Source: Chrysogorgia sp. JL179-B06
Lineage: Eukaryota > Cnidaria > Anthozoa > Scleralcyonacea > Chrysogorgiidae
Assembly (NCBI GenBank): GCA_035772405.1
Contig: JAYKKM010000209.1
Span: forward strand, 2,638,501-2,702,500
Direction: 5' to 3'
DNA length: 64,000 nt
Positions 56,103-64,000 of this stretch are shown one piece after another; the stretch's first letter is position 1; every line of letters starts with the position of its first letter. The position numbers were made by a program, and so were the translations under genes. The notes under the pieces were generated by a model, which saw only the letters and a list, made by a program, of their open reading frames with translations, ran no database searches and was not told the DNA's origin.

Positions 56103-58850
56103 TTATTTTGTATACTTAACAATAGTATCTAGAAACCAGTGTGGCAAATATCTATACTCTAATGTCCAAATCTCAGCATTAATGTCTAACGGGCGTTTGT
56201 TAGGCCATCCCATTTTGTATTTAATATCATTTTCGCTTGTTCCTTTGTTCATTTCGTCTAGAATCAACTCTTTTAAATCTAACCGTCGTCTATCCAAATC
56301 TGCTCTGTTTTCATACCCCATCGACATCATCATTACGGTATCTGCTTTACCAACTCTTTCTAATGCAATTTCAAGACTAAATTGAACACTTGGTTGTTCA
56401 ATCAGTTTCTCTTTTTCAACATTTCTAATTTCTAACATTTTAAAAATGCCTCTTTCTCGTAAATAGCATTGTATAACGCCGTATTGAATATCCCCCAATT
56501 CTTGCTGGCTTTCGAACATGTAAAGCGGATCGCGGTGGTTACATCTTAGCGATTCTCTCGTCTAGTTCTCGTATGTCATCCTCCCACAAGTAGCTGTTAA
56601 GGCTAAAAAATGAAATACATAAAATATAAATACATGAATTAATGTAAATACAAACAAATACACGTCAAAACACCGTTGAGACACCGATGAGAAACGTTAA
56701 ATTTCGTGTTTTTTTCCGTTAAATACATGAATTAATGGTGTATCAAATACAATCCGGGAGTCCCCCCTCGACAAAATCACTTACGTTTTCGCTGGTCTTT
56801 GGTATTCTATCTTTCTTCCGATCATTTTCTCATACCAAAAGCTTCGAGGGAGGTTGTTGTTGTGTTGTTTGACATCGTTGTCCCACATTATCCTTAATAA
56901 AAATACCAATTGTTTTTGGAATCTCCATCCAACAACAGAGTTTCTCGCCTTTCACAACTCGAATGCCAAAAAAAGTACTTTGCTTGAACAAAGTATTATT
57001 TTTAGCCGTCGAGTGGTGAAGAACAAGAGACTCTGCTCCAGCTGAAGATAAGGATGACTTCTCGTTATAACATATATATTGAAGTGCAAGGATAAGGGGT
57101 TGTGGGAGGGTGCGCACGCACGCATCTTACCTGTCTTGTTCGCTGATGATGCAACCGAGAAGCGAATATGCTTGCCTAGCAATGGGATTGTAGGTGAAAC
57201 AACTCACTAACAACCCAGCAAAGGCCACTGTTAACTCCACCGGTATCTTGCCAGATAGAAACACGATATTAGTCGCTTTGGTGAACGTATACCACCTGCC
57301 CCTACTCTTTAACTCCTTGAAACGCGTAGATTGTAAGGTTGCATCTTTCTCATTCGTTGTGATAAAATAACCAACAGGTTTCGTATTCCGTTGCGGGTGT
57401 CCATATTTTCTACCACCGATGATAGCCTCACCTTCTAAGAGGTTTCTATTTTCAGACAGGAAATGAAATATACCTATAGACGCGTCGTTACAAATGGCCA
57501 CATCGTAGCCACTCGTGTACGCAGCTAACTGTTCAGCAGTTAGAAAATCGCTGGTGAAGGAGAAAGCGTTTACACATCTCGCTAAAAGAGTGCTTATCAA
57601 ACTCTTACCAGAACCACAACATCCATGTAACACAATAATATTCTCCCTATTATTACTTTTCAACAACAAAGCGGCCATCAAATATCGAAAGAAAACGATG
57701 TAGCTATAACCATTTGTCTCGAAAATCAGACGCAATTTGTTTGCCCATTGTTTCACAACTCTCAGATCCACAACTGACTGTTCCAAATCAGAGTTAGCGT
57801 AAATACCTAAACATCTTATCCTTTCAGGGGTCAACATCATCAAGTCATACCAACATCTAACCTTCTCGTAACAATCTGGTACTCGTGTATTCCCTAATTT
57901 AATACCATTTGCCCACTCCGCTGCGTCACTTAAAATTTTGAGATTGTTCTCCTTTGTGTGCCACAACACTTGGTAGTTACTCCCAAGATTGTGATAATCA
58001 CTATTATCGTTAATAAACCTGAATATTGAACCTCGATCATATAGACCTTGTAGTTGACAAAGGCGACGCCAATAGTAGTGATCAACCTTCAATTGCAATT
58101 GGCTTATATCATACGTTCCTATGATAACTTGCGCCACCTGCTCTATGTACGTGTACATAGCTGTGATATTTATCACAGTGTGCTTATTCATAAACAATGG
58201 CAATTTAGGAATTTTTTTTTTACGTACGCAAGAACAGCAATGACACAAAACTGATCGATAGGAAAAATATACACGGCCTCGAAAACGCTACTAAGCTTTG
58301 AAATAAAATCGTCATGGTAGTTTGCCTCCACAGACAACACAAAGCATGGCGATAACGTCGTTTTCATAGCGTTTAATAGAGGGTGCGGATAGTTTCCAGA
58401 CAACCAAACCACTGCGTCTGAATGTATCATACCGTCTACCTCCGGTGGAAGACCCTCGTCTCCAAGGTATCCTCCGTCTAGCGTCGAATACTTCATATTC
58501 GTGATGGCGACATATTCCCTGATGGTCAAGTCGTTAGTCAAGGAATACAACTCTTGTTGCCGCACGGTTAGACACTCAATCGAGCTTGGGTAGCTATAAC
58601 CGACCGCCGGTCTCTCACACGCTACTGGCGGCGTAGCGTCGAACTCTTCCCCATAGCTAACATCCTCTTCCTCGTGGATAGAATTAGCATCTAGGTCACA
58701 CGCGTTGTCTTCTCCGTCGCCCTCCTCGTCTATAAACGCTACGTCTTACGCTGTTTCAGATAGGTCATCAATATCTTCATTGACTTCGCCTTCCGCTAAC
58801 GCTTCATCGTCGAGGAAGACTAACTTTCTACGTTTGCTCGAACCGAGCAT
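56103..58850 (-). pseudogene. SF3 helicase, copy C (internal deletion, stop)
   Basis: Exon 2 is open from about 58248 to 57127, including the Walker A and motif C regions. At 58315 it joins exon 1 sequence directly, losing the exon 2 start, intron 1 and the exon 1 end. Exon 1 also has the TAA (near 58746) seen in copy A. Exon 4 is altered near 56535. Confidence 0.7.
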
Positions 58851-59046
58851 GACGACGAACTGCAAGGTTTTCGCATGCGCTGAAAGAACTTATTTGTTAC
58901 GCATGCGTAAAAGCTCGGATTTCGTTTCCGCAACATGTTTATCGACGTTAAGCAAATGTAAGGAAACTCTACCCTCATTTTTATTCACTGGAGATGAGCG
59001 CACTATCTAGAAAACATACGAAAAATGGATATACGAAAAATGGATA

Positions 59047-59508
59047 TCAAGCGTTTAACAATTCAGGTAATAGTTCTTGATTTACATTCAAAATGTTTGC
59101 TAGTTCGCGGCGATTGTCGCGATTGTCACCTACTGTCGGAGACAAAATATTAATACATTCAATAAACGTGAATCCTTTTTTACGTAAAACAAAATACGCT
59201 ATAGAGTATAGACCGCAATCGTTGGAGTCTACTCGTTGTATAGTTATGACGTTTCGAATTAACTTCTTTCCATTTATGAGCTTATGCCAACCAGGAACGT
59301 CGTAGTATAGCGTTTTGCTAGGATGACCAAAGGAATCGAACAAGTATACTTTGTCGTTTGTCTTCTCGATGGCAACCCAATGCCCTCTCGCCAAATGTTG
59401 TTTGTATCCATACGCTATACATGGTGGATTCAATTCGTTCAATACGTTAACGTCTATTTCCCCCAAGTCGTAAAATTTTAGTAGTTTGCGGACGCTGTCA
59501 CTGTCCAT
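59047..59508 (-). CDS. Adenain-like cysteine protease, 153 aa, full length
   Basis: The best copy: one frame from the ATG at 59508 to the stop. Catalytic residues are recognisable in order: His in 'GHWVAIEK', the acidic residue in 'VYLFDSFG', then Gln and Cys in 'QRVDSNDCGLYSIAYF'. This is the adenain (peptidase C5) arrangement also used by adenovirus, polinton and adintovirus proteases, and it is shorter than adenovirus enzymes. Such enzymes cleave capsid and core precursors during virion maturation. Its presence argues that the unit encoded a virion. One Leu codon in 'FGLHPS' is missing relative to A and B. The S1 stop lies immediately upstream. Confidence 0.85.
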   Translation of the reverse strand: MDSDSVRKLLKFYDLGEIDVNVLNELNPPCIAYGYKQHLARGHWVAIEKTNDKVYLFDSFGHPSKTLYYDVPGWHKLINGKKLIRNVITIQRVDSNDCGLYSIAYFVLRKKGFTFIECINILSPTVGDNRDNRRELANILNVNQELLPELLNA

Positions 59509-59511
59509 TAT

Positions 59512-60213
59512 TTACACATATGTTATCGCTAAAGCTGTTCCTCCGTCTAGATTACCAAAGATGACATGCCCAGAGACGACACACACAATAAGAAGCTGTT
59601 TGGCTGTCGCCGTAGACTGTTTCAAATTGGCTGTTACTTGGATGTTGTCAACTAAAAAAAATTAAAGAATAATTTAAATTAAGAAATATATTTCTTATAT
59701 TATATATATTATATATTATTTATTTCTTATATATTTCTTATATATTTCTTATATATTTCTTACAATTTAGTTACCTTTAGTTGGTATATAGGAGTGAGGA
59801 GAGTCTCCCATAGTCATTGGTGCGCTGACACCGGCTGACCGGTGGTTGGCGTGGAACTCGTCGGATGGAAGGCGATGGTTGGTGTTGTTGAAAACCGTTT
59901 TTACGTTTTCGTATAATATGACTTTGTTCGTAGTTAGACTCTCAACGTCTGTTGTGTCGTTGTATGAGTAGTTAAATTGTGGAAAAGATATTTTCTTGAG
60001 TTCTATTCCCTTATACCAACACGCATTTTTAGCTGCCTGATTAGCGCAGGCAATAACAATTAATTTCAAATTAGACGCTTTGTTTGCTTGTGTGATAGCC
60101 TTGTCGGTAGACACTGTGTCACTATTTGCTGAAATGCTGGTAGCGTTCGCCACAACTTTTGTATAAGGAAATGTGTATGGGTGTGACTTCAAAATTTCCT
60201 CTAAACGCATCAT
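59512..60213 (-). CDS. S1 spliced protein, copy D
   Basis: Exons 60213-59775 (439 nt) and 59651-59512 (140 nt) sum to 579 nt, in phase. It lacks one Asn codon and the 'LYLF' codons. Confidence 0.6.
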
Positions 60214-60238
60214 CAATGTCAAAACCGTTTCAATAGAG

Positions 60239-60648
60239 GGTACGGGTAGTTTTCCACAACAACGGTTTCAATGTCAAAGATGTCACAAGTGGAAACCTAA
60301 CCCCCACCATATTCAAGAACAAAATCGCGCAGTATAACACTTCATCGAAATTGAGTAACTTCAACACGTTTAGCTATGAACAGCCCCGAGCCGATCCTCC
60401 TGTTACAGCTCCTCACATCCGTCCGCCTCCAGATCATGTTGTACCATCCGACCCCCCCCCCCAAAGTGCTATCGGACGAAACATATTATCTAACTAACTG
60501 TAATAGCTTAGTGATGTTGGGGGACGCTGTTGTACACGTAACTCGCGGACAAATTGCAGGGTATCCAAATATATTCACCACTAAAGCTGGTGTAGTTTGA
60601 TCAAACTATGATACATTCGATGTTAAAATTTGGTATTTAAATCAATAA
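60239..60648 (+). pseudogene. G6 exon, copy D (stop and frameshift)
   Basis: An extra T near 60252 and a different C-run disrupt the frame. A TGA at 60598 (A has TTA) truncates the C-terminal domain. Confidence 0.6.
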
Positions 60649-60791
60649 TTTTTAAACAGTTGCCTACAGGTTTCAAATTTTTTTCTTGTAAACTTTTATT
60701 TAACTTTTAAACCGTTGCCTACAGGTTTCAAATTTTTCACAACTTTTCTTATTTTTGTTGTTTCTTATTTGTCGTTTTCTATTATTTCTAG

Positions 60792-61441
60792 TGAATCTAA
60801 TAGGAGGTATTCTGGAAGGGGATCTAAGACGTAAACCAAATTTTGATCCATCGGCAGCGTTACGTAAAAGATCAGAAGCACTTTACGTAGACATGCTTGA
60901 AAAGTGGTCGTCTCTACCACAACAAATACAAGAAAGTATGAGAGACGATATAAATGCCACGCAGGCACTTTACCTCGATCAAGGAGTTGGCTCGATGAAA
61001 TCATTGTCTCGAATGATAGCCATCCTAAAGTCATTGAAGAAACAACATAACAACAAGCCGATTCCTAAATTGCAATTAATGCCTTCTAAAAAGGATATTC
61101 AGGCCAAAGACGTTTATAATTGAATGGACAACCACCCCCCACAATGGATAACAGGAAGCGAAAGCATTGGAGGAACAGGATCAGATCTCCCGTCAGAACC
61201 TCCTTCAGATCTTCCTTCAGATCTTCCATCTTTTAACTCGTTCCGTTCCCTTGCTTCCCCGTTGGGTAGTAGTTTTAGTGATAACTCGGGGTACCAGCTG
61301 GGTGGTAGTGATAACTCGGGGTACCAGCCGGATACCCCCCCCCCCCTTGATTTTAAGCTACCATCTAGTACCCCATACGAAAGTGGGTATAAATCCATGA
61401 TTAATTATCTAGATGTGATAGATAGCGATGCAAGTTTGTAA
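60792..61441 (+). pseudogene. G7, copy D (nonsense, expanded repeats)
   Basis: A TGA at 61121 replaces the Trp of 'YNWMDNH'. Downstream the segment gains 'SDLPSEPPSDLPSDLPS' from repeated 'tcagatcttcct' units, then continues open to the conserved end. Confidence 0.6.
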
Positions 61442-61453
61442 ATAATATTTATT

Positions 61454-64000
61454 TTATTTTGTATACTTAACAATAGTATCTAGAAACCAGTGTGGCAAAT
61501 ATCTATACTCTAATGTCCAAATCTCAGCATTAATGTCTAACGGGCGTTTGTTAGGCCATCCCATTTTGTATTTAATATCATTTTCGCTTGTTCCTTTGTT
61601 CATTTCGTCTAGAATCAACTCTTTTAAATCTAACCGTCGTCTATCCAAATCTGCTCTGTTTTCATACCCCATCGACATCATCATTACGGTATCTGCTTTA
61701 CCAACTCTTTCTAATGCAATTTCAAGACTAAATTGAACACTTGGTTGTTCAATCAGTTTCTCTTTTTGAACATTTCTAATTTCTAACATTTTAAAAATGC
61801 CTCTTTCTCGTAAATAGCATTGTATAACGCCGTATCGAATATCCCCCAATTCTTGCTGGCTTTCGAACATGTAAAGCGCATCGCGGCTAACCATCTTAGC
61901 GATTCTCTCGTCTAGTTCTCGTATGTCATCCTCCCACAAGTAGCTGTTAAGGCTAAAAAATGAAATACATAAAATATAAATACATGAATTAATGTAAATA
62001 CAATGAATTCAATACACCACCTTTGGGACACGTCAAAACACCATTGAGACACCGATGAGAAACGTTAAATTTCGTATTTTATTCCGTTAAATACATGAAT
62101 TAATGGTGTATCAATGGTGTATCAAATACAATCCGGGAGTCCCCCCTCGACAAAATCACTTACGTTTTCGCTGGTCTTTCGTATTCTATCTTTCTTCCGA
62201 TCATTTTCTCATACCAAAAGCTTCGAGGGAGGTTGTTGTTGTGTTGTTTGACATCGTTGTCCCACATTATCCTTAATAAAAATACCAATTGTTTTTGGAA
62301 TCTCCATCCAACAACAGAGTTTCTCGCCTTTCACAACTCGAATGCCAAAAAAAGTATTATTTTTAGCCGTCGAGTGGTGAAGAACAAGAGACTCTGCTCC
62401 AGCTCAAGATAAGGATGACTTCTCGTTATAACATATATATTGAAGTGCAAGGATAAGGGGTTGTGGGACGGTGCGCACGCACGCATCTTACCTGTCTTGT
62501 TCGCTGATGATGCAACAGAGAAGCGAATATGCTTGCCTAGCAACGGGATTGTAGCTGAAACAACTCACTAACAACCCAGCAAAGGCCACTGTTAACTCCA
62601 CCGGTATCTTGCCAGATAGAAACACGATATTAGTCGCTTTGGTGAACGTATACCACCTGCCCCTACTCTTTAACTCCTTGAAACGCGTAGATTGTAAGGT
62701 TGCATCTTTCTCATTCGTTGTGATAAAATAACCAACAGGTTTCGTATTCCGTTGCGGGTGTCCATATTTTCTAGTACCGATGATAGCCTCACCTTCTAAG
62801 AGGTTTCTATTTTCAGACAGGAAATGAAATATACCTATAGACGCGTCGTTACAAATGGCCACATCGTAGCCACTCGTGTACGCAGCTAACTGTTCAGCAG
62901 TTAGAAAATCGCTGGTGAAGGAGAAAGCGTTTACACATCTCGCTAAAAGAGTGCTTATCAAACTCTTACCAGAACCACAACATCCATGTAACACAATAAT
63001 ATTCTCCCTATTATTACTTTTCAACAACAAAGCGGCCATCAAATATCGAAAGAAAACGATGTAGCTATAACCATTTGTCTCGAAAATCAGACGCAATTTG
63101 TTTGCCCATTGTTTCACAACTCTCAGATCCACAACTGACTGTTCCAAATCAGAGTTAGCGTAAATACCTAAACATCTTATCCTTTCAGGGGTCAACATCA
63201 TCAAGTCATACCAACATCTAACCTTCTCGTAACAATCTGGTACTCGTGTATTCCCTAATTTAATACCATTTGCCCACTCCGCTGCGTCACTTAAAATTTT
63301 GAGATTGTTCTCCTTTGTGTGCCACAACACTTGGTAGTTACCCCCAAGATTGTGATAATCACTATTATCGTTAATAAACCTGAATATTGAACCTCGATCA
63401 TATAGACTCGACGCCAATAGTAGTGATCAACCTTCAATTGCAATTGGCTTATATCATACGTTCCTATGATAACTTGCGCCACCTGCTCTATGTACGTGTT
63501 AAACAATGGCAATTTAGGAATTTTGTTTTTACGTACGCAAGAACAGCAATGACACAAAACTGATCGATAGGAAAAATATACATGGCCTCGAAAACGCTAC
63601 TAAGCTTTGAAATAAAATCGTCAACCTCCATCGCACCGCAAACAAAAGATTTGAAGGTGAGGCTAAACATCGCAGCCACGTGAGCAATACTCCATTCTAT
63701 GGCGGGAAAAATGCCGTTTAAGGTTAATACTCCATAAACACTAAACCCCCCGGTATTTCAAATTTGGGGGGAAATTTTGGGCGGAAATTTGAAAAATTTT
63801 GGGCGGAAATTTAAAATTAATTTTCGAAACTTACGTTTCTGGAACTGGACTATCACTTTGGTAGTTTGCCTCCACAGACAACACAAAGCATGGCGATAAC
63901 GTCGTTTTCATAGCGTTTAATAGAGGGTACGGGTAGTTTCCAGACAACCAAACCACTGCGTCTGAATGTATCATACCGTCTACCTCCGGTGGAAGACCCT
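61454..64000 (-). pseudogene. SF3 helicase, copy D (partial in window)
   Basis: Exon 4 (61454 to about 61943) and the Walker A part of exon 2 (62488-63417) are open. Exon 2 is broken near 63415-63500 by the deletion also seen in copy B and by another near 63499. The exon 1 end is intact from 63846 to the window edge. Confidence 0.7.

Larger units (their letters stand above)
50447..59007. repeat. Array copy C (intact R2; right end deleted)
   Basis: The unit runs from its iterons to 59007, where it joins copy D by a deletion that removes the L1/L2 block, control region and rightward genes R1-R4 of the next unit. Confidence 0.8.
25416..64000. repeat. Head-to-tail array of a ~9.6-9.8 kb virus-like unit
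   Basis: The same ordered gene set recurs in the same orientation. The start codon of the H3-like gene falls at 25822, 40867 and 50701, giving spacings of 15045 and 9834 bp. The first spacing includes a 5467-bp hAT insertion plus its 8-bp TSD, leaving about 9570 bp. Copies are nearly identical, with scattered small indels. The left edge lies inside a unit gene, the C/D boundary is a deletion, and the right edge is beyond the window. Genes include an SF3 helicase and an adenain-like protease, so the unit is read as an integrated concatemer of a small circular DNA virus. Confidence 0.85.
59008..64000. repeat. Array copy D (starts mid-unit, runs off window)
   Basis: It begins within R5-equivalent sequence and continues through protease, S1, G6, G7 and helicase to the window end. 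It has no control region within view. Confidence 0.8.

Noticed and set aside
25416..64000. The array as a Polinton/Maverick or adintovirus
   Set aside because: No protein-primed DNA polymerase B, integrase or terminal inverted repeats; the unit is too small and is arranged head to tail.
25416..64000. The array as an assembly duplication artefact
   Set aside because: Copies differ by many specific indels, a hAT insertion with TSD and a deletion junction, so they are distinct sequences; long reads remain the decisive check.
1..64000. CRISPR arrays, rRNA or tRNA genes
   Set aside because: No regularly spaced short direct repeats with unique spacers and no recognisable RNA gene; the sequence is eukaryotic.

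Overview
The window is metazoan nuclear DNA: spliceable genes, AT-rich spacer, non-LTR retrotransposons, a BEL/Pao LTR element, Tc1-like, hAT and 9-bp-TSD DNA transposons. The mixture, especially a CXC plus P2X7-ballast-type pseudogene and 'CCTCGTACCCAGG' terminal inverted repeats, suggests a marine invertebrate, probably a cnidarian. That is inference from repeat content; no conserved host gene is present to settle it.

Region 1-25.4 kb is a transposon graveyard. A minus-strand BEL/Pao element (gag 4.76-5.59 kb, LTR 5.69-8.14 kb, pol end 8.26-8.47 kb, RNase H and integrase 14.4-15.4 kb) is interrupted by LINE-A (8473-14360). LINE-A is interrupted by LINE-B (10244-13749), and LINE-B by a non-autonomous hAT element (10280-11046, 8-bp TSD). 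The LTR carries its own 1.9-kb TIR insertion. Then follow LINE-C, a Tc1-like transposase, the CXC/P2X7-ballast pseudogene, a convergent minus-strand gene remnant, a second 9-bp-TSD element and LINE-D.

Region 25416-64000 is the notable part: a head-to-tail tandem array of a roughly 9.6-9.8 kb unit that looks like an integrated concatemer of a small, probably circular, DNA virus. Copies are A (25416-40614), B (40615-50446), C (50447-59007) and D (59008 to beyond the window). A compact control region with iterons and perfect inverted repeats separates two divergent gene blocks. Rightward are a histone H3-like protein, a cysteine-rich protein with a 68-bp intron, and three small proteins. Leftward are small nuclear-type proteins and a four-exon SF3 helicase of about 828 codons. 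On the far side of the circle are an adenain-like cysteine protease, a spliced 195-aa protein, and two plus-strand proteins (one proline-rich, one with a hypervariable repeat).

I see no integrase, protein-primed polymerase, reverse transcriptase or recognisable capsid in the unit. The SF3 helicase would be the replication initiator, the protease a maturation enzyme, and the H3-like protein could package or mimic chromatin. All copies carry lesions, so they are probably non-functional as a set, but different copies preserve different genes. Copy A's protease is interrupted by a 5467-bp hAT transposon with an 8-bp TSD and an uninterrupted 1106-codon transposase, which argues that the array is genuinely chromosomal.
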